Positions 38,436 through 47,750 of a stretch of 64,000 bases of DNA are shown one piece after another (position 1 is the first letter of the stretch; every line of letters begins with the position of its first letter). The notes under the pieces are model-generated. The model had not been told where the DNA came from. It did not search any database and saw only the letters and a list, made by a program, of their open reading frames with translations. Position numbers and translations under genes: made by a program. Location of the stretch: the NCBI GenBank assembly GCA_003281335.1, contig QCCG01000002.1, positions 124,001 to 188,000 of the forward strand, given 5' to 3'. This DNA comes from Prochlorococcus sp. AG-347-K19 (lineage in GTDB: Bacteria > Cyanobacteriota > Cyanobacteriia > PCC-6307 > Cyanobiaceae).

Positions 38436-39992
38436 ATGTTGGTATGGGTAAGAAATTACAAAAATTATCAAGAGTTTCCAAAAATGAAGAATAATTTCGT
38501 AGAAAACATCAAAGATGAAAAATATTTTTATTCATTGATTGAAGATATAGAGAATAGCAAAGTTGGATTTTACAGTGTTGGTTTATATCCTGCATCACTA
38601 GCATACAATTGTGCTATGCATGGAAAATCAAATAATATTCTCTTGGCTCCTAGGGAAGATAGAGATTTGTTAGGTGCTTTCTCAAATGATGTTATTTCTG
38701 ATATGGATAATGAGATTATTGAAAAGATTAAGAGAATGGGAAATTATTCTTTAGAGGGAAAAATAAAGTCTTTTGATCTAAAAGATCTTCTGTTGAAATG
38801 TGAGATAGTTATTCTTGCTTCAAATAGTAATCACATACAAGATGATGTTAAAAATGCTTTAGAACTCAGAAAAAATTTAAAAAGAGAAAATGTGGTTCTT
38901 GGCTGTCTAGTCGGCTCTTTTTGTATTGATAATAAAAATAAAAACCCTTTTATTCTTTGTAATAAATATCCAAATTTAGCTTTTTTTACAGGATTTCATC
39001 GTCACGGAGCTTTACGAAATCCTAATGATAGTTTTACTGCAAATTTCTGCCATCCTGATGCGCTAACAGCATTAATAGGAGCACGCATTTTGAATCAATT
39101 ATCGCCGAAAATTCAAGTTTCTCCTGGAGTTCACAATATTGAATGTCAATATATAAAATCTATAAAAAATATCTCATCAATATTTGCAGGTTTTGTAAAT
39201 AACTTTCATTCCGATAAGCCAGGAATGCTTCCTACCATTAATACGATTTTGTTAACTCAATGTTTAGATCAGGCCGCATCAGTATCAATCAAAGTAAGAA
39301 AAGAAAATAAATTAGAGAATAAATATCTTTCATTAAAAGGACTTGGTTATGGTGAAGAAATAATTAGTGCAAGGGAAATAATTAATAATAAATTTTGTGA
39401 AAAAGGAGATTATACTTTTTCCCAATTAAATGCTGTTAAGGCTGATGTCTTAGGGAGTATGACTCTCCCAACTGAAGGTAAACCAACACGGAATTTTCAA
39501 GCAGGACAAGTTTTATCAGATATGCTTTTGCAATTCAACAGATGTCCAAAAGATGTCTCAGAATTTGTAAATTGGTGTAATAAATACTCTCTCAGTCAAG
39601 GAGGTTTAGAAGGTCTAAAATCTTTAAAATTTTGGCCAGAAATTTATAAAGAATTCAAAATTAAAAATAACAATTGTTCAATGATTAATCTGATTTATTT
39701 ATGCTTTAATGCTAATTCAGAAGAAAAAAAAGAAATTTATAAGGTTTTAATTAGTTCAGAAGAAATCACTAATTTTTGCCAAGAATCTGTGAAATCTGAA
39801 TTATCTTTCGAACTAAATGAAAAATTAAAAGGAGATTATCTTTTTGATGATATTGAAAACTTTTATAAGAAATTATTTATTGACAAAGAGCAAAACGCTT
39901 TTAAAACAAATAAATATAGTAATCAAATTTCTAAAAAAAATCCTAGTTATATCAATGTATTAAAAATTATTAATAAATATTTTAATAATTAA
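38436..39992 (+). CDS. GpsA-like NAD(P)-dependent dehydrogenase family protein
   Basis: This 518-residue protein seems distantly related to glycerol-3-phosphate dehydrogenase. After a nucleotide-binding region (KVGFYSVGLYPASLAYNCAMHG), CEIVILASNSNHIQDDV matches a Rossmann-fold cofactor segment. A helical part with LKGLGYGEEIISAREI follows. The C-terminal 150 residues are Lys/Asn-rich and not recognisable. The glycine loop is not a clean GxGxxG. Start choice is open between 38436 and the ATG at 38484. Its divergent pairing with stpA could mean glycerol-3-phosphate supply for glucosylglycerol, but this is inference. Confidence 0.5.
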   Translation: MLVWVRNYKNYQEFPKMKNNFVENIKDEKYFYSLIEDIENSKVGFYSVGLYPASLAYNCAMHGKSNNILLAPREDRDLLGAFSNDVISDMDNEIIEKIKRMGNYSLEGKIKSFDLKDLLLKCEIVILASNSNHIQDDVKNALELRKNLKRENVVLGCLVGSFCIDNKNKNPFILCNKYPNLAFFTGFHRHGALRNPNDSFTANFCHPDALTALIGARILNQLSPKIQVSPGVHNIECQYIKSIKNISSIFAGFVNNFHSDKPGMLPTINTILLTQCLDQAASVSIKVRKENKLENKYLSLKGLGYGEEIISAREIINNKFCEKGDYTFSQLNAVKADVLGSMTLPTEGKPTRNFQAGQVLSDMLLQFNRCPKDVSEFVNWCNKYSLSQGGLEGLKSLKFWPEIYKEFKIKNNNCSMINLIYLCFNANSEEKKEIYKVLISSEEITNFCQESVKSELSFELNEKLKGDYLFDDIENFYKKLFIDKEQNAFKTNKYSNQISKKNPSYINVLKIINKYFNN

Positions 39993-40042
39993 TTACTTTT
40001 CTAATTTTCTAGAAAGAAAAGTTCTTAATTTATTTACTAATC

Positions 40043-40744
40043 TTGATTGCAGGGTTAGAATTATTGTGGTTTAAAAGGTTTTTTTTGAAAAAGGAATTAA
40101 CTCATCGTTCTCATGAACTTAAAGCTCTAGGTTGGAATCAAGAAGACTTAACAAGATACGAAGATTTATGGGATTACAGTCAAAGATGGGGATTAATAAA
40201 TTTAGAAAGAGAAGACAGACATTTTTTAAAGAAGGCAGAAAAGCTACTCCCAAAGATTCAAAATAAAAAGATATCCGTTAAAAAAACTATTGAAGAAAAA
40301 TCTTATTATCTATGGTTAAATTTTTACCTCGATGAAATAAATATTTTTAGTAATTCGAATCTTCCAAAAAATAAATATGGTGTTTGGACACTTTTAATTG
40401 AAGAGGAAATAAAACTTCTTAAGGAATTACAACCAGTTATGGGTCTTCCAGATACTTTAAAAGCTAAGAATCTATTCGAAAATAGAAAAGAGATTATAAA
40501 TAAAGCTTTTAGCGAATTTGATGCTAAGAATAATGATAAGTCTTTCAATTTTGATGAGGTTCTTAACAACTCTGAAAAAGATGTAGGTAAGAATTGGAAA
40601 TCAATTACTGAAAAAGATCCTGATGCTAATAAAACTTTTCCAATAATTGATTCTGCAAATATTGATAAACTCAGATCTGCGATAAAAGAGGATTTGAGTT
40701 TATATATGAAAGACAATTACCCCTCATTAAAAAAGGATTTATAA
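40043..40744 (+). CDS. Unrecognised 233-residue charged protein
   Basis: No family is recognised. The N-terminal half is helical with several Trp (LKALGWNQEDL, YEDLWDYSQRWGLINLE). The middle has YYLWLNFYLDEINIF and VWTLLIEEEIKLLKELQPVMGLPD. The C-terminus is acidic/basic and probably loosely folded. There is no signal peptide or membrane helix. The start is a TTG; later TTGs at the front of the frame are also possible. It is the last gene before metY. Confidence 0.55.
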   Translation: MIAGLELLWFKRFFLKKELTHRSHELKALGWNQEDLTRYEDLWDYSQRWGLINLEREDRHFLKKAEKLLPKIQNKKISVKKTIEEKSYYLWLNFYLDEINIFSNSNLPKNKYGVWTLLIEEEIKLLKELQPVMGLPDTLKAKNLFENRKEIINKAFSEFDAKNNDKSFNFDEVLNNSEKDVGKNWKSITEKDPDANKTFPIIDSANIDKLRSAIKEDLSLYMKDNYPSLKKDL

Positions 40745-40800
40745 ATATTTATCTTTTTTTTGTTTTTTTTTTGAACTTTTTTAAGTTAAATAGATAATAG

Positions 40801-42144
<1,344 letters not shown>

Positions 42145-42157
42145 GAAAGAAGATTTA

Positions 42158-43048
42158 TTGGCTTTAATAATTCCTAGTAACTATCACAAGATTAGTGATG
42201 TTGAGAAAAATCATATATCTTGGATCGAACCAGAATTGGCAAAAAGACAGGATATACGTCCTCTTAGGATTGGTATTTTGAATATTATGCCTCTTGGTAA
42301 GCAGTATGAATTTAACTTACTACATCCACTTGGTTTATCTCCTCTTCAAATAGAACCAGTTTGGATAAAACTTAAAACTCACTCTTATAAAACATGGGAT
42401 CTTAATCATCTGAATAATCTATATATAACTTGGGAAGAAGCAAATAATCCAGAACCGTTAGATGGAATCATTATTACTGGAGCACCTATTGAGCACTTAG
42501 CCTTTGAGGATGTTAAGTATTGGGATGAATTTGTGAAAATTGTAAATGAAGCTAGAATTTCTTGTGCGAGTACTCTTGGATTATGTTGGGCTGGCTTTGC
42601 GTTGGCTTATTTGGCAGGGGTCGATAAGGAGGTTTTTGATAGGAAATTATTTGGGGTATTCCCTTTAAAAAGTCTTGTCCCTGGCCATCCTTTGATGGGT
42701 ACACAAGATGATGAATTTATTTGTCCTCAAAGTAGATTTGCAGGATTACCAGATTTGGAGATGGAGAACGCCCAAAAAGAAGGGAAATTAAATTTGCTGG
42801 CTTATGGAGAAAACGTAGGATATACAATATTTGAATCTAATGATCAAAAACAACTTATGCATTTAGGTCATCCTGAATATACGGTGCATAGAATTATTAG
42901 CGAAATTGAAAGAGACAAAGAAAAGGGAGATGTTCCTCCACCTAAAAATTTTGATATAAATAGTTCAAAAACTGCTTGGAGATCTCATAGGAATTTGCTT
43001 TTTCAGCAATGGCTTTGGTTTTGTTATCAACAAGTTAGTCTTAATTAA
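42158..43048 (+). CDS. metA: Homoserine O-acyltransferase, predicted acetyl-CoA-specific
   Basis: MetA acylates homoserine as the first step to methionine. The nucleophile is Cys143 (GLCWAGF); LGHPEYTVHRI carries the catalytic His and a downstream Glu. Residue 112 in GAPIE is Glu. In characterised MetA proteins Glu at this site selects acetyl-CoA and Gly selects succinyl-CoA, so O-acetylhomoserine is predicted, matching the MetY neighbour. The start is a TTG with an AGGAAAG site upstream. The stop is 5 bases from that of the convergent SulP gene. Confidence 0.92.
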   Translation: MALIIPSNYHKISDVEKNHISWIEPELAKRQDIRPLRIGILNIMPLGKQYEFNLLHPLGLSPLQIEPVWIKLKTHSYKTWDLNHLNNLYITWEEANNPEPLDGIIITGAPIEHLAFEDVKYWDEFVKIVNEARISCASTLGLCWAGFALAYLAGVDKEVFDRKLFGVFPLKSLVPGHPLMGTQDDEFICPQSRFAGLPDLEMENAQKEGKLNLLAYGENVGYTIFESNDQKQLMHLGHPEYTVHRIISEIERDKEKGDVPPPKNFDINSSKTAWRSHRNLLFQQWLWFCYQQVSLN

Positions 43049-43053
43049 CTTTT

Positions 43054-44619
43054 TTAATGAGTACTTTCAATACCGCCTAGTCTCTCAAATAAGTTAAGAC
43101 TTTCTTTATTTAATCCTACAATTTCAACTTTAGAACCACCATTCTGGAATTTTCTAATAATTTGCTCAAGAGCAACAACGCCACTTTGATCCCAAATATG
43201 TGCTAATGACATATCAATTACAATATTTTCTGGATGTTCATGTATATCAAATCCTTGTAAAAAATAAATTTTACTTACAAAAAATAATTGTCCTTTTACT
43301 TTGTAGGTAGTCAAATTATTTTCTTTCGCTCTTGAGACAGTTATAACTTTTGCCACTTTTCTGCTGAAAAGAATTGCAGCTAATGCAACTCCTGCAATAA
43401 CTCCAAGTGCAAGATTATGAGGTTTTGTAAGCATAGTAACTGCAAAAGTCATAAGCATCACTGCAGTATCGCTTTTAGGTATCTTTCTAATATTTTTTAA
43501 TCCACTTATATCTGCTGTACTTATTGCGATCGTTATCATGATTGCTACTAAAGCAGCCATTGGAATTGCTCCAATCCAAGATTTCAAGAGGATTATCATA
43601 ATTAGGAGAGATATACCTGAGGACAGGGTTGACAATCTAGATTTGCCACCATTTTCAGTATTCATTACAGATTGCCCAACTAAGGCACATCCTGCCATTC
43701 CACCAAATAATGATGCCACAATATTTGCAATTCCCTGTCCTCTTGCTTCTTTATTTTTATTAGAACTTGTATCAGTTACATCGTCTAAAATGTCTTGAGT
43801 TAAAAAGGTTTCCATTAAACCCACGAGTGATATTGCAAGTGAGGTCGGTAAAATTATCCCTAATGTTTCAAGACTAAAGGGTACTTTTCCATTTTCTATT
43901 GATCCAAAAGGAAGTGAAATACTTGGTAATCCATCAGGTAATTTACCCAAATCGCTAACTGTTGGGACATCTAGATTAAAGAATATGCTTATGAGAGTAA
44001 TTACTACTATTGCGATAAGTTGAGATGGGACTACTTTTGTGATTTTTGGAAGCCCATAGATAATTATTAATCCTAGGGTTACAAGAATCCAAACTACTGG
44101 AATCTGAGAGTTAACTGGATATTGACTTAAAGTTTGTTCAACTAATCCTTTTGATTCTTTAACACCTATTCCTAACTGAGGTAATTGTGCTTGAAATATT
44201 AAAAGTGCCAGTGCATTTACAAATCCACTTAATACTCCTGTTGGTACGAATCGCATTTGGTAGGCCAGTCTTAAATATCCCCAAAGAATTTGGAAAATTC
44301 CAGTTAATATTCCAGCTGCAATAAGATATGGGACTCCTAATCCAGGAGCTTGAGATTCTCCATAAGCAACAAGTCCAGTCATCAAAAGAGCGGTTGAACC
44401 TGTAGCTGAAGTGATCATTCCCCTTCTCCCTCCCACAATCGCAATTGTTATAGATAAACAGAATGCACCAAAAAGTCCAATTTTAGGATCTACACCCGCT
44501 ATACCTGAGAAAGCAATTGCTTCTGGAATCATTGCAAAAGCAACAACTAAGCCAGAGAGAATATTTGACTTTGGATCATCTAACCAATTTTTAGATAAAT
44601 ATCTTGAGAAATTTGACAT
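43054..44619 (-). CDS. SulP-family anion transporter with C-terminal STAS domain
   Basis: This 521-residue SulP protein has about twelve to fourteen helices, beginning with ILSGLVVAFAMIPEAIAFSGIAG, the family signature. It ends in a short STAS domain (VIDMSLAHIWDQSGVVALEQI). SulP proteins carry sulfate or bicarbonate with sodium; sequence alone does not decide. Proximity to metY/metA hints at sulfur, while the BicA bicarbonate carriers belong to the same family. Confidence 0.85.
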   Translation of the reverse strand: MSNFSRYLSKNWLDDPKSNILSGLVVAFAMIPEAIAFSGIAGVDPKIGLFGAFCLSITIAIVGGRRGMITSATGSTALLMTGLVAYGESQAPGLGVPYLIAAGILTGIFQILWGYLRLAYQMRFVPTGVLSGFVNALALLIFQAQLPQLGIGVKESKGLVEQTLSQYPVNSQIPVVWILVTLGLIIIYGLPKITKVVPSQLIAIVVITLISIFFNLDVPTVSDLGKLPDGLPSISLPFGSIENGKVPFSLETLGIILPTSLAISLVGLMETFLTQDILDDVTDTSSNKNKEARGQGIANIVASLFGGMAGCALVGQSVMNTENGGKSRLSTLSSGISLLIMIILLKSWIGAIPMAALVAIMITIAISTADISGLKNIRKIPKSDTAVMLMTFAVTMLTKPHNLALGVIAGVALAAILFSRKVAKVITVSRAKENNLTTYKVKGQLFFVSKIYFLQGFDIHEHPENIVIDMSLAHIWDQSGVVALEQIIRKFQNGGSKVEIVGLNKESLNLFERLGGIESTH

Positions 44620-44649
44620 TTTAAGTTTCTTTATACTTAAAAAGTTACC

Positions 44650-46017
44650 TCATAAAGGAGGTAAAATACCCTGTGGGTCAAAAATATTCTTTAAAGTTTT
44701 TAATTCATTCATTCTATTTCCAAAAGCTAATGTAAGTTCTTCCTCATGAGAATTTAAATGATTATGCAATTGGGCTAAATGAATATTTGGATAAAACCTT
44801 TTTAGGTTGTTCCACGATTTATAAATCCAGTCCAAAGCAAATTCTTTTTCTTGAAGATCATTTTTTTTCCATGATGCATATATCCATGGTTTCCAAGTAC
44901 TTTTTCTATGAACAAAAAAGCTTGAGCCATGATTTAACTTTTTTGTTTTGCAACCTAGTTGTTGAGAAGCAACATAACAGGAATTATTAGGTTTATTGTC
45001 CATTATTTCATTTAAACATTGTATGAAACTAGGGATATGATTTTTTAAATCTTCTCCTAGAAGACTAATTACTTCAGAATGGTTATTTGCATTAAGCTCA
45101 TATAAATTTAATTCCTTTGGGAAGAAATTTATTTTGTTAAAGTTCTCATAAAATTGTTTTTTTAGAGCAGGAAATTTGTCTAGAAGCATTAAGTATTTTT
45201 CTGTTTTTTTATCCTCTAAATTATTTTTAAGTTCAGCAAAAATATATATATAAATTTTTTGGGCATAAATCCATTGAAGACTAATATTTTTTGGAAATTC
45301 TTCTGATAGTTTTATTATTTCTGAAAGTTCATTTGGACTTACAAATCCTTCAATAACCTTAATTGGATTAGATTGGATAGTTTTAAGTTCTATTTCGGTA
45401 ATAATTGAGAAAAAGGGTGCTGCGCCTTTAATTGCTTCCCAAATCAATTGTTCTTCTGGATTTATTTGATTATTTTTTAAAGAGATAAATGTGCCATTAC
45501 CCAAGAAACCTTTTATTGATTCAATATTATCAATGGCTAATCCGTAGGCTCTACTGAACGGGCTTACTCCACCAGTAAGTATGTAGCCTGCTCCAGGAAG
45601 TTTAGAAAGTCCGATTGGAAAACTTCGATTATGTTTTTGTAAATAATTTAATAGATCCCCCATTACTACTCCACCTCCAATTGTTACTAAATTGGTTTTT
45701 CTATCTAGGTGAATTTTGCTGTGATTTTTTCTTAGATCAAGAGTTGTAAAACCATTTTTTGCACAACTAGAGGTTGTACCTCCACTACATACGCATAGGT
45801 GTTCGAATTTTTCCTTAGAATAGTTATTCTCACAAAATAAGGAATCATTCACGTCATAAATTAATTTTTTTAATTTTGCATCCTTTGAGTTAATATTTGG
45901 AACTTCAAGCAAGTTATTATTATTTTCCACTACATGATATTGTTCTTTACTATTATGGTATAAGTAAAATCTCGCATTTGGATAATTTAGATTCGAAGTT
46001 AAATAATCAAGTAGCAA
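44650..46017 (-). CDS. FAD-binding (PCMH-type) oxidoreductase
   Basis: This is a flavin oxidase of the FAD_binding_4 class. The FAD domain shows CSGGTTSSCAKNGFTTLDL and VTIGGGVVMGDLLNYLQ. The middle domain is divergent. The C-terminus has FGNRMNELKTLKNIFDPQGIL, the typical ending of these enzymes. The substrate is unknown. The N-terminus is uncertain: the TTG at 46017 gives 455 residues but overlaps the divergent cbiX start, while a GTG at 45930 avoids the overlap. Confidence 0.7.
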   Translation of the reverse strand: MLLDYLTSNLNYPNARFYLYHNSKEQYHVVENNNNLLEVPNINSKDAKLKKLIYDVNDSLFCENNYSKEKFEHLCVCSGGTTSSCAKNGFTTLDLRKNHSKIHLDRKTNLVTIGGGVVMGDLLNYLQKHNRSFPIGLSKLPGAGYILTGGVSPFSRAYGLAIDNIESIKGFLGNGTFISLKNNQINPEEQLIWEAIKGAAPFFSIITEIELKTIQSNPIKVIEGFVSPNELSEIIKLSEEFPKNISLQWIYAQKIYIYIFAELKNNLEDKKTEKYLMLLDKFPALKKQFYENFNKINFFPKELNLYELNANNHSEVISLLGEDLKNHIPSFIQCLNEIMDNKPNNSCYVASQQLGCKTKKLNHGSSFFVHRKSTWKPWIYASWKKNDLQEKEFALDWIYKSWNNLKRFYPNIHLAQLHNHLNSHEEELTLAFGNRMNELKTLKNIFDPQGILPPL

Positions 46018-47111
46018 TACTTATCTGCGGACACGGGAGTAGAAATAAATTAGCTATTACTGAATTTCAAGAATTAACTAAGTTGATCCAGAAAAGATAT
46101 CCAAAATTTTTAGTTGAATATGGTTTCTTGGAATTCGCTAAACCTTCGATAGTTGATGCCCTAGACAAGTTAAAAGATCTTTCTATAAAAAAAATAATTG
46201 CAATACCTGCTATGCTTTTCGCTGCGGGCCATGTAAAAAATGATATACCTAGCTTGCTTATGGATTATTCAAGTAAAACGGGTATTGAAATAATTTATGG
46301 AAGAGAATTAGGTATTAATAATTTAATGATTAGTGCAGCTTGTGAAAGAGTAAAAGATGTGTTTAAGCAAAATATTACTCTCAAACCTGAAGAATCATTA
46401 TTAGTTGTTGTAGGTAGAGGCTCTTCCGACCCAGATGCGAATTCCAATGTTTCAAAAATAACGAGAATGATCGTAGAGGGTATTGGTTTAGGGTGGGGGG
46501 AAACAGTTTTTTCTGGAGTCACTTTCCCTCTTGTTGAACCTGGCTTAAAAAATGTTGTGAGACTAGGTTATAAAAATATAATTATTTTCCCTTATTTTCT
46601 TTTTTCAGGTGTACTTGTTACAAGAATAAAAAGGCAAAGTGATTTAGTTGCGATTAAAAATCCAAATATTTCATTTATACATGCAAAATATCTTTCGTCA
46701 CAGTCTTATGTAGTCGACACTTTTGTAGAAAGGATTGAAGAGATTCTTAATAACGAAGGTAAGAATTTTATGAATTGCTCAACTTGTAAATATAGATCAA
46801 ATTTATTTGGCTTTGAAAAAGAAGTTGGAATGGCACAAGAAAGTAATCATGGCCATGTAGAGGGCTTGGGGATCAGCTGTGATTTATGTGATCCTGAATG
46901 TAATGGTGCTTGTGAAATACAAAATCAAATCTCAACTAATAACCAAGAAAAATCAAACTCAGGAGGAGATAGTTACTTAGAACATGAACATGTTGAGGCT
47001 CATCAACATGAACATAATCACCATCACCATCACCATCACCATAATAGTATTTATCCGAATTCAAAACATCCTTTAGGACCTGTCACGCTTCGCTTGCCTA
47101 ATGAAGACTAA
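45978..47111 (+). CDS. cbiX: CbiX-type sirohydrochlorin chelatase with Cys-rich and poly-His tail
   Basis: This 377-residue class II chelatase has two CbiX halves. The first has LICGHGSRN and AAGHVKNDIP, which carry the metal-binding His. The second has VVVGRGSSDPDANSNVSK. It inserts Co or Fe into sirohydrochlorin for B12 or siroheme. The C-terminal extension contains CSTC and CDLCDPECNGAC (possible Fe-S site, as in Bacillus megaterium CbiX). It then has a His-rich region with eight consecutive His, probably a metal store. The TTG at 45978 is preferred. Confidence 0.85.
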   Translation: MDNLDSKLNNQVAILICGHGSRNKLAITEFQELTKLIQKRYPKFLVEYGFLEFAKPSIVDALDKLKDLSIKKIIAIPAMLFAAGHVKNDIPSLLMDYSSKTGIEIIYGRELGINNLMISAACERVKDVFKQNITLKPEESLLVVVGRGSSDPDANSNVSKITRMIVEGIGLGWGETVFSGVTFPLVEPGLKNVVRLGYKNIIIFPYFLFSGVLVTRIKRQSDLVAIKNPNISFIHAKYLSSQSYVVDTFVERIEEILNNEGKNFMNCSTCKYRSNLFGFEKEVGMAQESNHGHVEGLGISCDLCDPECNGACEIQNQISTNNQEKSNSGGDSYLEHEHVEAHQHEHNHHHHHHHHNSIYPNSKHPLGPVTLRLPNED

Positions 47112-47492
47112 ATCTTAAGAAAATCCGTTGAAAATCAATGAATCACCTGTCTCTTTCTCGACTTAGTCTTAATAGACTCAGTATATATAAGTATTCTTAA
47201 TATAAAATCTTGAAAGTATTTTAAGCTAGATTTTCCACAATTTACAGGTTGTTTTCCACGTCCAAATCCACATTGGATTAGAAATGCCAGTATTTTTCAA
47301 AAAAAACAGGACATCAACATTATTGTTGACTTTTCTTTAAGGTCTATTCAATTTCTTTATTAAAAAAGGAAGTTTTTTAAAAACATACTTATAACATGAG
47401 TCTCATTTGATAATTAGGAAAGTTTTCTAGGAGATATTTTTTGATTTTTTTTGAAAAAAATATCATTATGGTTATGAAAAAAATATAGATTT
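47112..47492. other. 381-base non-coding gap between cbiX and the DUF2811 gene
   Basis: No open frame of note is seen. The gap contains three DnaA-box-like 9-mers (47231-47272) and an exact 6-4-6 dyad TCAACA-TTAT-TGTTGA (47314-47329). An AT-rich part follows, with a long A/T hairpin (GATATTTTTT ... AAAAAAATATC, 47433-47464) just before the DUF2811 start. Confidence 0.6.
47231..47272 (+). promoter_or_regulatory. Cluster of three DnaA-box-like sites
   Basis: TTTTCCACA (47231-47239), TTTTCCACG (47252-47260) and AAATCCACA (47264-47272) share one orientation, at start spacings of 21 and 12 bases. TTTTCCACA is the form of DnaA box described in cyanobacteria. The other two differ from it at one and two positions. 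Function is not shown by sequence. Confidence 0.5.
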
Positions 47493-47750
47493 ATGGACCA
47501 AATCAGTCAATCAAACTCAACTGATAAGAAACTTGTCGAGTGCTCTTCAAATAAAGTCTCTTTAGAAACAGAGCTTTCAGAAACTCTTTACAATACTATG
47601 AAAGATTTTGTATTAAGTAATCCTACTTGGGATCAATATAAACTTATAAATTCAGCATTAGCTACTTTTCTCGTTCAAAACGGATGTACAGATAATTCTG
47701 TCTCAGAAATTTATTTAAATCAATTATTTACACCTTCTAAGTCTTTTTAA
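47493..47750 (+). CDS. DUF2811 family small protein
   Basis: This 85-residue protein matches DUF2811 of cyanobacteria: VSLETELSETLYNTMKDFVLSNPTWDQYKLINSAL in two conserved blocks, then FLVQNGC and the closing YLNQLF. The function is unknown; the family is small and helical. The first 25 residues are Ser/Asn-rich and poorly conserved. Its last 14 bases overlap the 3' end of the convergent GMC oxidoreductase gene. Confidence 0.75.
   Translation: MDQISQSNSTDKKLVECSSNKVSLETELSETLYNTMKDFVLSNPTWDQYKLINSALATFLVQNGCTDNSVSEIYLNQLFTPSKSF

Noticed and set aside
46981..47042. His-tag contamination in the sequence
   Set aside because: The His run is embedded in a longer natural His/Glu-rich tail and followed by the native C-terminus, as in other CbiX proteins.
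47231..47330. Chromosomal origin of replication
   Set aside because: No dnaN, dnaA or other replication gene is nearby and only three imperfect boxes are seen; I keep it as a DnaA-box-like cluster.
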